Origin: Phycisphaerae bacterium
GTDB lineage: Bacteria; Planctomycetota; Phycisphaerae; Phycisphaerales; UBA1924
Length of the DNA: 64,000 bases
Assembly (NCBI GenBank): GCA_030432255.1
Contig: JAUIHS010000001.1
Span: 372,001 to 436,000 of the forward strand
Direction: 5' to 3'
A model generated the notes under the pieces. The model searched no databases. It was not told the DNA's origin and saw only the letters and a program-made list of their open reading frames with translations. The number at the start of each line of letters is the position of its first letter. Position 1 is the first letter of the stretch. A program made the position numbers and the translations under genes. This document shows, piece after piece, positions 8,354-16,280 of the stretch.

Positions 8354-10375
8354 TCACTCATCACTCTCACGGATCTTCGCCAGCACGCTCAGATCCTCGA
8401 GCGTTGTCGTGTCACCCGTCGACTCGCGCCCTTCGGCAATGTCCTTAAGGAGCCGACGCATGATCTTGCCCGAACGCGTCTTGGGCAGCGCATCCGTGAA
8501 GCGGATCATGTCGGGCTTCGCAATCGCCCCGATCTCGTTGGCCACGTGGCTTCGCAGCGTATCACGCAGGTCCGCATCCGGCTTGACGCCCGGGGCCAGC
8601 GTGCAGAACGCCGCGATGCCGGTGCCCTTGATCTCGTGATGCATGCCGACCACAGCGGCTTCGACAACCGTGTCATGCGCAACGAGCGCCGACTCCACTT
8701 CCATGGTCCCGAGGCGATGGCCTGACACGTTGATGACATCGTCGATGCGCCCCATGATCCAGAAGTAGCCGTCGTCATCGCGTCGGGCGCCGTCACCCGC
8801 CTTGTAGTAGATCTCGCCGGACTCGGTCCTGATGTCAGACCAGTACGTCTCGATGAATCGATCACGATCGCCGAGGATGCCGCGAAGCATCGATGGCCAG
8901 GGGCGGCGGATGGCGAGCAGGCCGCCGGTGTTGTTGGGCAGTTCCTCACCCTTCTCGTTGACGATGGCGACATCGACGCCGAAGAACGGGAGCGTGCAGG
9001 ATCCGGGCTTGGTGGGGGTGGCGCCGGGGAGCGGCGTGATCATGTGCCCGCCGGTCTCTGTCTGCCACCACGTATCGACGATGGGGCATCGCTCCTGTCC
9101 GATGACCTGGTGGTACCACATCCACGCTTCAGGGTTGATGGGTTCACCCACGGTACCGAGGACGCGCAGCGAGGTGAGGTCATGCGCTTTCGGATGTTCA
9201 TCGCCCCACTTCATGAATGCCCGAATGGCGGTGGGGGCGGTGTAGAACTGCGTGACCTCGTGGCGTTCGACGATATCCCAGAAGCGATCGGGGCCGGGGT
9301 GGTTGGGGGCGCCCTCGTACATGAGTGTCGGCACGCAGTTGGGGAGGATGCCGTAGATGATGTACGAGTGACCCGTGATCCACCCGATGTCGGCGGTGCA
9401 CCAGTAGACCTGGTTCAGGTTGGCGTGCATGTCGAAGGCGATGCGCGATGTGTAGTAGGTGTAGACCATGTAGCCGCCGGTCGTGTGCATGATGCCCTTG
9501 GGCTTGCCGGTGGTGCCGGAGGTGTACAGCACGAAGAGGAGGTCTTCACTGTCCATCGGTTCGCAGGGGCAGTCCGCGGAGGCCGCCAGCATCAGGTCGT
9601 GCCACCAGTGATCGCGCTTGTTGTTGTGCGACTCGGATGGTTCGTGATGCCACTCGACCGGGTTGGCGACCCGCTGGTACACCACCACATGCTCGATCGT
9701 GTCCACCTGGCGGCACGCGGCATCGACGTTGTCCTTGAGTGGAACGACGTTGCCACGACGCCATGAGCCATCGCAGGTGATGATCACGCGGCTGTCGGCA
9801 TCCTTGACCCGGTCTGCGATGGCGGAGGCGCTGAAGCCGCCGAAGATGATCGAATGCGGGGCGCCGATTCGTGCGCAGGCGAGCATGGCGATGGCGAGTT
9901 CGGGGACCATGCCCATGTAGATCGTGACGACGTCGCCCTTCTTCACGCCGAGTGACTTGAGCACATTGGCGAACTTGGCGGTTTCGCGCTGCAGGTCGGC
10001 GTAGGAGAGGCGGCGGATCTCGGGTTCACCGCCATCCATGGGCTCGCCTTCCCAGATGATGGCTGTCTGCTCACCCATGGATGCGTTGACTTGGCGATCG
10101 ACGCAGTTATGACAGAGGTTGGTGGTGCCGCCGACGAACCAGCGCGCGTCCGGCGCCTCCCATTCGAGGACCTTGTCCCACGGCGTGAACCAGTCGAGGT
10201 GGCCGGCGATTTCGGCCCAGAACGAGCCGGGATCCTCGATGGATCGGGCGTGCAGCTTGTGGTACTCGTCGAGTGAACCCATGTGCGCCCGACCGGCGAA
10301 GTCGTCAGAGGGTGCGAAGCGGCGACTCTCGTTCAGGACGGAATCGATACCAGTGCCTTCGGGCTTGTTGCTCAT
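8354..10375 (-). CDS. acs: Acetyl-CoA synthetase (AMP-forming)
   Basis: Activates acetate to acetyl-CoA through acetyl-AMP in the cytosol; 673 residues, close to the usual 650. Seen: the AMP-binding loop [29 protein letters not shown], the C-terminal hinge region [20 protein letters not shown], and the acyl-adenylate lysine in [10 protein letters not shown], which is the residue often controlled by acetylation. The start at ATG 10375 is set by GCAGGAGAT about 5 nt upstream and by the family N-terminus; the frame is open 44 codons further but without homology. It is convergent with the membrane glycosyltransferase gene and probably monocistronic. Confidence 0.95.
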   Translation of the reverse strand: MSNKPEGTGIDSVLNESRRFAPSDDFAGRAHMGSLDEYHKLHARSIEDPGSFWAEIAGHLDWFTPWDKVLEWEAPDARWFVGGTTNLCHNCVDRQVNASMGEQTAIIWEGEPMDGGEPEIRRLSYADLQRETAKFANVLKSLGVKKGDVVTIYMGMVPELAIAMLACARIGAPHSIIFGGFSASAIADRVKDADSRVIITCDGSWRRGNVVPLKDNVDAACRQVDTIEHVVVYQRVANPVEWHHEPSESHNNKRDHWWHDLMLAASADCPCEPMDSEDLLFVLYTSGTTGKPKGIMHTTGGYMVYTYYTSRIAFDMHANLNQVYWCTADIGWITGHSYIIYGILPNCVPTLMYEGAPNHPGPDRFWDIVERHEVTQFYTAPTAIRAFMKWGDEHPKAHDLTSLRVLGTVGEPINPEAWMWYHQVIGQERCPIVDTWWQTETGGHMITPLPGATPTKPGSCTLPFFGVDVAIVNEKGEELPNNTGGLLAIRRPWPSMLRGILGDRDRFIETYWSDIRTESGEIYYKAGDGARRDDDGYFWIMGRIDDVINVSGHRLGTMEVESALVAHDTVVEAAVVGMHHEIKGTGIAAFCTLAPGVKPDADLRDTLRSHVANEIGAIAKPDMIRFTDALPKTRSGKIMRRLLKDIAEGRESTGDTTTLEDLSVLAKIRESDE

Positions 10376-10446
10376 GGCAGATCTCCTGCTTCGATGGATG
10401 TTCCGGACTGTGCAGGATACCGCGCCCGTGCGGCGGGGGCAGGCGA

Positions 10447-10484
10447 AACAAAAACGAACATCGGCGGACCGAAGTCCGCCGATG
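10447..10484 (-). terminator. Rho-independent terminator of the PEP-CTERM-like gene
   Basis: On the minus strand a perfect 11-bp stem (CATCGGCGGAC / GTCCGCCGATG, 10484-10459) closed by a TTCG tetraloop is followed by TTCGTTTTTGTTT. It sits about 45 nt after the stop of the gene ending at 10530. Confidence 0.9.
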
Positions 10485-10529
10485 TCGGGAATTTCGCGAG
10501 TCGGCAATTCAGAAAGTCAGAAGTGTCGA

Positions 10530-11180
10530 TCAGCGGCGGCGGCGGATGCCGGCGAGACCCGCGAGTCCGAGGACAGCAGCAGCACCGGGGGTCGGAGCAT
10601 CCGTGATCCAGATCTCGTAGACCATGCCCTGCTGGGTGGAACGGGCCGCGAAGGCGCGGGCGAAGAGACCACCGTTGTCGGCACCGTTCAGGGCCAGGCT
10701 GCGGGTACCGGTGAAGTCACCCTGCGTGTTGACGCGGATGTTGTCGCCGGTCAGCACGCCGTCGGTGGTGAGCTGGGCGATCATGACGCCGTTGCCACCG
10801 AAGGGGTCGTTGCCGGAAGCAACGCCACCGCCGGTGAAGTAACCACCGGTGAGGGTGGAGGCGTCGGAGAAGTGACCCATGGTGGCGCCGAAGCCGGGGG
10901 TGGAACCACCCGGACCAGCGGCGGTGTACGTCGCGGTGGAACCGCCAGTGCTGTCCATCGCGATGTAGCTGTCATCCTGGAGCGTCGGGAAGACGCCGAT
11001 GAACGCGGCGGACGGGGGGTAGTTGTTACCGAATGCGTCCTGGTAGTAGGTACCGGACGTGGTGATGGGGCTGCCGAAAGAAGCCGAGTCGCCACCGAGG
11101 TCAACGGAGTTGACGGTGAACGCGGCGTTGGCACCAGCAGCAGCAACAAGAATACCGGCAGCAGCAATGAGCTTGGTCAT
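10530..11180 (-). CDS. Secreted protein with PEP-CTERM-like tail (paralog A)
   Basis: A 216-residue exported protein. Residues 1-20 are a signal peptide (MTKLIAAAGILVAAAGANA) and the last 21 residues (PTPGAAAVLGLAGLAGIRRRR) form the proline motif, hydrophobic helix and arginine stop typical of PEP-CTERM-like sorting tails in Phycisphaerae. Exosortase-type processing is expected from the family, but no exosortase gene is in the window. The middle is rich in Gly, Thr and Ser, probably beta-structured. It is clearly paralogous to the gene at 12912-13616 (shared GTYYQDAFGNNYP, DSYIAMD, GSTPGFGATMGHF, ASTLTGGYFTGGGV). Start ATG 11180 has AGAGGAGATC upstream. Function unknown; probably surface-exposed. 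Confidence 0.85.
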   Translation of the reverse strand: MTKLIAAAGILVAAAGANAAFTVNSVDLGGDSASFGSPITTSGTYYQDAFGNNYPPSAAFIGVFPTLQDDSYIAMDSTGGSTATYTAAGPGGSTPGFGATMGHFSDASTLTGGYFTGGGVASGNDPFGGNGVMIAQLTTDGVLTGDNIRVNTQGDFTGTRSLALNGADNGGLFARAFAARSTQQGMVYEIWITDAPTPGAAAVLGLAGLAGIRRRR

Positions 11181-11487
11181 GGCAATGATCTCCTCTAACG
11201 CTTGTAGATTGATGGACACTTCGTCCTGTGCTTTCCAAACCCCGTTGGGTTCGAGGGGAATATGCCACGACAACCGTGGTCACCAAGCACGTTCAGTCAT
11301 CTTCAGCGTTTCTGGAGGGCACCGCGCCCGCACAGACGGAACAGTCTGCGCAGTCCGGGGTGGCTATCGGAGGTGCCGATGATGCCGCGATGCGACCACG
11401 GCGATGATCGGACGTGTGATGTGAACGGGAAACGGGAGACCGGCGTTGCAATCGGGTCTGATCGCCTGCGACAAGCGTTTCGGCGAA
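11181..11487. other. Intergenic stretch, no gene seen
   Basis: About 307 bp between the stop of the endonuclease-dockerin gene and the start of the PEP-CTERM-like gene, both on the minus strand. It must hold the promoter and leader of the latter. The ribosome site TTAGAGGAGATC next to 11180 is almost the same as at the paralog (13616). I see no terminator and no convincing coding frame. Confidence 0.5.
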
Positions 11488-12687
11488 CTATCGCGTCGAC
11501 ACGTCGGTCAGTTCCGTCTCGCGGACGCCTTCCTTCATATAGGCCCGGTCGTCAGCATCGACGCTGAAGTCGGCGTTCACGTCCGGAGCGGAGCCCATCA
11601 GGAAGAGGCGTTCCCAGATGGCCAGGTCATCCGCGTCGATGATCTGGTTCTCGTTGAGGTCCCTCAGATCAAAGAATCCGTTGGGATCCCGCTCGATCAG
11701 CACGTCGAAGACCACCGGGCGGTGATCGGACGCGTTGAACGTGGCGCTGGAGTTCCCGTTGGCCAAGGCGCCGCCGTCATCGCCGGAGGAGTAGACGAAG
11801 CCCATGGTGTTGATCTCATCCTGGGTATAGGACCCGTTGGAATCGCTGTCATAGAAGGCGGCTGAGACTTCGTCCAGGCAGACATAATCCAGGCGCCCCT
11901 GCGGGTTCCCCTGGAAGGTGACGGTCTGCGGGGCTCCACCGACGGTGCGTCCGAAAAGGGTCTCAACCGGCAGGTCGAGCAGGCCGGTGTCGACGCTGAG
12001 CGTGTCGTGCGTGAAGAGCCCGTCCAGCGAGCCATCGAAGTTGTTGTTGGAGTTCATGTCGCCGAGGCACACGAAGCTGCCGCCGGTTGTCTCGCGGCTG
12101 CCGTTGTCATCGAGGTCGAGACCGAGATTGATATCGTCGTAGACCAGTTCGCCGACGAAGTCCGCTTCTGCCGTTCGGGTCGCCGTACTGCCACCATCGG
12201 TGAAGGCCTTGAAGTGGCAGACGTAGAGGGTCATGGGTTCGAGTGCGAAGGGCACTTCGAAGGTGATCCTCATGATGTTGCGCGGACCGGGGGTATTGAC
12301 CGAATCGACGTCCAGCACGTTCCAGAAGGGTGACACGAAGAGAGCATTGAAATTGCCGCCGGCGTCGGTCTGCGTGATGCGGTAGAACTGGTATCCGGCG
12401 AGAAAGGCGTCCCGGTAGGCGAGCAGGTTCGTGCTGCTGCGGCATTCCTGGAGGCAGACGATGTCCGGGTTGAGACCGGAGTTGGGTCCCATACCGTCGT
12501 CATCGTTGATGGTGAGGAAGTCACCGGTGGCCTCGGTCGCAGGTCCTCCGAGGGCGCCCATGCCCTCGCGCACGTTGAGTGTCACCACCCGGACGGAGAC
12601 AGGCGGGTTCACGCCGGCTTCGAGAGCGGCGGCGGGCAGCATGACAGTCGCGGCGAGCACGGCGCGAACGATGGACTTGAGGTGCAT
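11488..12687 (-). CDS. Secreted endonuclease/exonuclease/phosphatase-family protein with C-terminal dockerin
   Basis: A 399-residue exported protein. A signal peptide (residues 1-25, MHLKSIVRAVLAATVMLPAA) is followed by an endonuclease/exonuclease/phosphatase fold: VVTLNVREG near 35, DIVCLQECRS near 75, CLGDMNSNNNFDGS in the middle and ASDHRPVVFDV near 330, matching the N, E, GDxN and SDHxPV motifs. The last 60 residues carry two EF-hand-like loops (DLNENQIIDADDL and DVNADFSVDADD), a dockerin-type module. Members cleave DNA, RNA, lipids or phosphoesters; the substrate is unknown, and an extracellular nuclease or phosphatase for nutrient capture is plausible. Start ATG 12687 chosen by the signal peptide. 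It lies between the two PEP-CTERM-like paralogs. Confidence 0.85.
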   Translation of the reverse strand: MHLKSIVRAVLAATVMLPAAALEAGVNPPVSVRVVTLNVREGMGALGGPATEATGDFLTINDDDGMGPNSGLNPDIVCLQECRSSTNLLAYRDAFLAGYQFYRITQTDAGGNFNALFVSPFWNVLDVDSVNTPGPRNIMRITFEVPFALEPMTLYVCHFKAFTDGGSTATRTAEADFVGELVYDDINLGLDLDDNGSRETTGGSFVCLGDMNSNNNFDGSLDGLFTHDTLSVDTGLLDLPVETLFGRTVGGAPQTVTFQGNPQGRLDYVCLDEVSAAFYDSDSNGSYTQDEINTMGFVYSSGDDGGALANGNSSATFNASDHRPVVFDVLIERDPNGFFDLRDLNENQIIDADDLAIWERLFLMGSAPDVNADFSVDADDRAYMKEGVRETELTDVSTR

Positions 12688-12841
12688 CACGATCTTCTCT
12701 CTCCGGGTCTGGACACGATTGAGCCTCACCATGATACCGAAGAGGGTCGGCCGGTCCGAGGGGTGAGATTCAAAGTTCCATGAGTGATTCATGGGTTTTC
12801 GCCGCGTTATCGGCATGGGTCCGATCCGGCGGCAGGTCGGG

Positions 12842-12878
12842 CAAAAAAGACAGCGGCGGATCCGGAGACCCGCCGCTG
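12842..12878 (-). terminator. Rho-independent terminator of PEP-CTERM-like paralog B
   Basis: Minus-strand stem CAGCGGCGG / CCGCCGCTG with a short loop is followed by TCTTTTTTG. It lies 34 nt after the stop codon of the gene ending at 12912. Confidence 0.88.
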
Positions 12879-12911
12879 GCAGCTTACTTGCTATCGATCT
12901 GTCGGGTCGGC

Positions 12912-13616
12912 TTACGCGCGACGACGACGGATGCCGGCGAGACCGGCGAGGCCGAGCAGCGCGGCAGCACCCGGAGCGGGGATGACCTGCTCAACCCACA
13001 CTTCGTAGTGATCGTAGTGGTCGGTACCGATGGTGGGGGTACCAACGAGGTAGGCGGTGACGGCGTAGAGGTTGCCGGAGTCGGCCATCACGGCGGCGCC
13101 GTTGAGCTCGATGTCGGCAGAGTTGCCGCCAGCGAAGTCCTCGCCACCGATGGAGGGGCGGACGCCGGTGCTCTCAAGGGTACCGCCACGGGAGACGGTG
13201 AGGTTGGCGATCATGACGCCATCCCAACCACCGGGGGACGTGCCGCTGGGGACGCCACCGCCGGTGAAGTAGCCACCGGTGAGGGTGCTGGCGTCAGCGA
13301 AGTGACCCATGGTCGCACCGAAGCCGGGGGTGGAACCACCGGGGCCGGAAGCGGTGTAGGTACCGGTGGAGTGACCGGTGGCGTCCATGGCGATGTAGCT
13401 GTCGTACTCGAGGTCGGGGAAGACGCCGATGAACGCAGCGCCCGCCGGGTAGTTGTTACCGAAGGCATCCTGGTAGTAGGTGCCACCGGCAACGGTGATC
13501 GGGGTGCCGAAAGACGCGGCATCGCCGCCAAGGTCCACACTGTTCAAAGCGAACGGGGCGGCCTGGGCAGCGCCGGCGACGGCGAAAACTGCAGCAGCAG
13601 AAACAGCCTTAAGCAT
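12912..13616 (-). CDS. Secreted protein with PEP-CTERM-like tail (paralog B)
   Basis: A 234-residue paralog of the 10530-11180 product. Signal peptide MLKAVSAAAVFAVAGAAQA (1-19), Gly/Thr-rich body sharing YYQDAFGNNYP, DSYIAMDATG, GSTPGFGATMGHF and STLTGGYFTGGGV, and C-terminal tail PAPGAAALLGLAGLAGIRRRRA. Compared with paralog A it has an insertion of about 20 residues before the tail and a different HYDHYEVWVEQV stretch. Start ATG 13616 has AGAGGAGAG 6 nt upstream. Likely anchored at the cell surface through exosortase-like processing (family knowledge). Function unknown. Confidence 0.85.
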   Translation of the reverse strand: MLKAVSAAAVFAVAGAAQAAPFALNSVDLGGDAASFGTPITVAGGTYYQDAFGNNYPAGAAFIGVFPDLEYDSYIAMDATGHSTGTYTASGPGGSTPGFGATMGHFADASTLTGGYFTGGGVPSGTSPGGWDGVMIANLTVSRGGTLESTGVRPSIGGEDFAGGNSADIELNGAAVMADSGNLYAVTAYLVGTPTIGTDHYDHYEVWVEQVIPAPGAAALLGLAGLAGIRRRRA

Positions 13617-14062
13617 TACTGACTCTCCTCTAAGAAAAACTCTCGCATCCGCCCGTCTTGTGCATGACAGACCAGATGCCACTGACTCACTGAAATTTCC
13701 CTGTACGTCCCGCTCCGTAGAAGAACGGGAGCCTGCGCTGTGCGGCACAGACTGCACAAGAGTACTCGATACTTCCGGTACATGCCAGACAAATGGCCCC
13801 GAAAAGTACATTTTTGCCGACTTCGGCTCGCGTGCGCGAAATCCAGTCAGAACAACATGTTATCGGCAGGAGTTCGGATTCAGGCCGGGTGCCTGTCTGC
13901 CCGGACCGAATGCCGCCGCCAGCCCCGGAACCCGGGGATTGCCGCCAACAAAGAACGCCCCCGGATCCAGGATCCAGGGGCGCTCCGGTGTGATACGAGC
14001 CGCCGCGGCCGATTCGCGGGTATCGGGGGGCGGCTGCGCAGCCCATCTTGCCAATCGGCAGG
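13617..14062. other. Intergenic region with terminator-like hairpin and a leader
   Basis: About 446 bp between two minus-strand genes. The right part (13955-13986) holds the terminator-like repeat of the dockerin gene ending at 14063; the left part is the promoter and leader of the gene starting at 13616. A weak hairpin (GCTCCGT / ACGGGAGC) lies near 13710-13735. No coding frame here looks real. Confidence 0.5.
13955..13986 (-). terminator. Terminator-like hairpin of the dockerin gene
   Basis: On the minus strand CGCCCC pairs with GGGGCG, and inside this two GGATCC hexamers pair across one base. The downstream tail is TTCTTTGTTG, only moderately T-rich. Confidence 0.55.
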
Positions 14063-16069
14063 TCAGTTGCAGTTGGCGTTCCAGTTGGCGAGCACAAGGT
14101 TCAGGTCATCGAAGTTGACGGAGCCCTCGCCGGTGACGTCGCCGCCGCAGAGGTCGGACATGGTGTTCCAGTTCCCCAGAACGTTGTTGAGGTCGTCGAA
14201 GTTGACGAGGCCGTCACCATTGGTGTCACCCGGACAGTTGACGAGATCGCACTCGTCCGGGACGCCGTTCATGTTGCAGTCTTCGCTGGTCATGTCAGCG
14301 ATGTCGCACTCGTCCGGGATGCCGTTGTTGTTGCAGTCTTCGCTGGTACCCATCGCGATGTCGACCGCGTCCTCGACACCGTTGTCGTTGCAGTCATTCT
14401 CGATGCCCACCTCGAAGTCGCCGAGGTCGACAGTGATCACGCCGCGGACAGCGTTCTCGGCGCCACCGGGGTTGAGGATGCCGCCGTCGATCATCGCGTC
14501 GTTCTCGACACCGCTGCGGAAGCAGACCGCAAGCTTGTCGCCGTCATCGGAGAAGCCGTCGCGGTTGAAGCCGTCGGACTGGATGTCGGTCGAGAAGTAG
14601 CCGATCTGCACGTCGCCGCCGTCTGCACCGAAGGCGTCCGCGACGATCGTCCCGCTCTGGCCGCCGCGAACGATGGAGTGGAGCGTGTCCGTCGCTGGAT
14701 CCCAGACCATCAGGTCCGTGGTGCTGGAGACGATCTCGTCGGCAGCGTCAAGGGTCACCTCGGTCATCGCAGCGAAGGCCACGCGGCCATTATCAGCGAT
14801 CGAGGCACCCGCGATCGGGGTAAACGTGGACGGGGGGGCACCAACGGTGAAGCTGGGCACGATGGTGTCCTGGCCGGTGCGGGCAACCTCAACCGGTCCG
14901 GTGTAGCTGACGATACGGTCCATCGCGGCGTTCCAGACCGGGTTGTAGACGTTGACGCTGAAGACATTCGGGTTCACGGTCTCATCGCGGAGAATGACGG
15001 CAACCTGACCCGAGCTGTTGATGGAGAACTGGCTGTTGACGAAGGGCTGGGAACCGCCGCCGGTGGCCTGGTGGTCGATGAACTTGAGGGCGTTGTTGGC
15101 GGTGGCGAGGTTGTTGTCGCCGTCAGCCTCAATGTAAGCGGCGTTGGTGTAGCCGTCGTTGGCGTCGAGCTGGTCGACGACGAAGTAGATCGGCTCGGTG
15201 CTGCCGCCGTTGATGGCCGCACCACCGGAGATGCCGACACCGAAGCAGATGTATCGCTGCTGAGCGCCGAGGGGGGTGGTCACGACCGCGAGGTCGGGCT
15301 GGGTCTGACGGACGTCAGCATCGGACTCGCCGGCGGGGACCGGCGTGCCGGTCTGGAGCCAGACGAAGTCAGCATCGGTCGCGGGGTTGTTGCCGGTGCC
15401 CGTGAAGACGGTGACGCCGCGAGGGGCGTTGCCCGTGAAGGAGTCGAAGGTGGTGACGCCGGAGAGAAGCATGCCCTGGGCATCGCGAGCAGCCGCAGGG
15501 GTACCGAGAAAGACGGAGCCGGCGGTGCCGTCGATACCGGCGAAGCCGGCGCCGAAGACGCTGCTGGTGCCGCTGGTGGCGGGCGCCGGATCGTTGACGA
15601 GCGTGAGCGTCTCGAATTCGAGGTTGTTCTGGGTGGTGGCGAAGTTGGCGCGCCAGAGGCCGGTACCGTCGGGCAGGAGCGTGCCGAAGCTGTTCGAGCG
15701 GTTGGCAGCCCCCTCAAGGACGAAGGCGTTGTTGGACTGCGGAACGCCGTCCACAGTGCCGATCGCGGCGACCCACTTGGGGAAGATATCGCTGGAGAAG
15801 GTGGTCACGCCGCCGAGCAGGTTGCCGTTGACGGTCTGAACCACGGCGGAGTTCTGGATCGGGCCCTGGTCGCCATCGATCAGCCACGGCACGAACACCG
15901 TGGCGTCCGTGAAGGAGCCGCCCGCGCCACGGACCACCGTGGGGACGACCACCTCGGCGTACTGGCCGGCCTGGCCCGTGGTGTCGTAGTCGACGGCGTT
16001 GACGACGGAACCAGCGGCCAGAACGATAGCGCTCGCGGCGGTCAGCCGCGCCTTGGTCATCTGCATCAT
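14063..16069 (-). CDS. Secreted GC-type dockerin protein (paralog A of a tandem pair)
   Basis: A 668-residue exported protein. Signal peptide about residues 1-25 (MTKARLTAASAIVLAAGS). A large beta-rich body contains two N/D-x-x-G-x-V-A segments (INSSGQVAVIL, IADNGRVAFAAM) that recall tandem NxxGxxAF repeats. It is followed by calcium-loop-like repeats (DCNDNGVEDAVDI, DCNNNGIPDECDI, DCNMNGVPDECDL) and a C-terminal dockerin with two loops (DTNGDGLVNFDDLNNVLGNW, then DVTGEGSVNFDDLNLVLANW) ending in a terminal cysteine (ANCN). Very similar to the next gene upstream, so a tandem duplication. ATG 16069 or 16066; GAGAGAGAAAACA precedes both. Probably an extracellular structural or binding protein; no catalytic motif seen. 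Confidence 0.82.
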   Translation of the reverse strand: MMQMTKARLTAASAIVLAAGSVVNAVDYDTTGQAGQYAEVVVPTVVRGAGGSFTDATVFVPWLIDGDQGPIQNSAVVQTVNGNLLGGVTTFSSDIFPKWVAAIGTVDGVPQSNNAFVLEGAANRSNSFGTLLPDGTGLWRANFATTQNNLEFETLTLVNDPAPATSGTSSVFGAGFAGIDGTAGSVFLGTPAAARDAQGMLLSGVTTFDSFTGNAPRGVTVFTGTGNNPATDADFVWLQTGTPVPAGESDADVRQTQPDLAVVTTPLGAQQRYICFGVGISGGAAINGGSTEPIYFVVDQLDANDGYTNAAYIEADGDNNLATANNALKFIDHQATGGGSQPFVNSQFSINSSGQVAVILRDETVNPNVFSVNVYNPVWNAAMDRIVSYTGPVEVARTGQDTIVPSFTVGAPPSTFTPIAGASIADNGRVAFAAMTEVTLDAADEIVSSTTDLMVWDPATDTLHSIVRGGQSGTIVADAFGADGGDVQIGYFSTDIQSDGFNRDGFSDDGDKLAVCFRSGVENDAMIDGGILNPGGAENAVRGVITVDLGDFEVGIENDCNDNGVEDAVDIAMGTSEDCNNNGIPDECDIADMTSEDCNMNGVPDECDLVNCPGDTNGDGLVNFDDLNNVLGNWNTMSDLCGGDVTGEGSVNFDDLNLVLANWNANCN

Positions 16070-16204
16070 TGTTTTCTCTCTCGATTGGAGTTGACGGAAT
16101 CTCAACACACGCGGGGCGCACCTGCGCCCTTCGGGAGAAGCAGAGTAGTGCAGCCGTGCGCAGATTCTCTGAGCGTTCAAATAACCTTGAGTAAGAACCG
16201 TGCG

Positions 16205-16239
16205 CAAAAAGAAACACCGGAGCCCGAAGGCTCCGGTGT
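16205..16239 (-). terminator. Rho-independent terminator of dockerin paralog B
   Basis: Minus-strand perfect stem ACACCGGAGCC / GGCTCCGGTGT around a TTCG tetraloop, followed by TTCTTTTTG. It starts about 40 nt after the stop of the gene ending at 16281. Confidence 0.92.
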
Positions 16240-16280
16240 GGATTGTGCAAAGGCCTGATTACCAGTCGGAAATCAGTTCA

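Noticed and set aside
13617-14062. CRISPR-like or transposon-end repeats in the largest gap
   Set aside because: The GGATCC repeats are part of a terminator-like hairpin; no regularly spaced repeats or terminal inverted repeats with target duplications were seen.
14048-16258. Plus-strand open frame of 736 codons opposite a dockerin gene
   Set aside because: It mirrors the minus-strand gene, is rich in Gly/Val/Glu as expected from antisense of GC-rich codons, and has no family motif. The same applies to 17286-18323 and 12780-13622.
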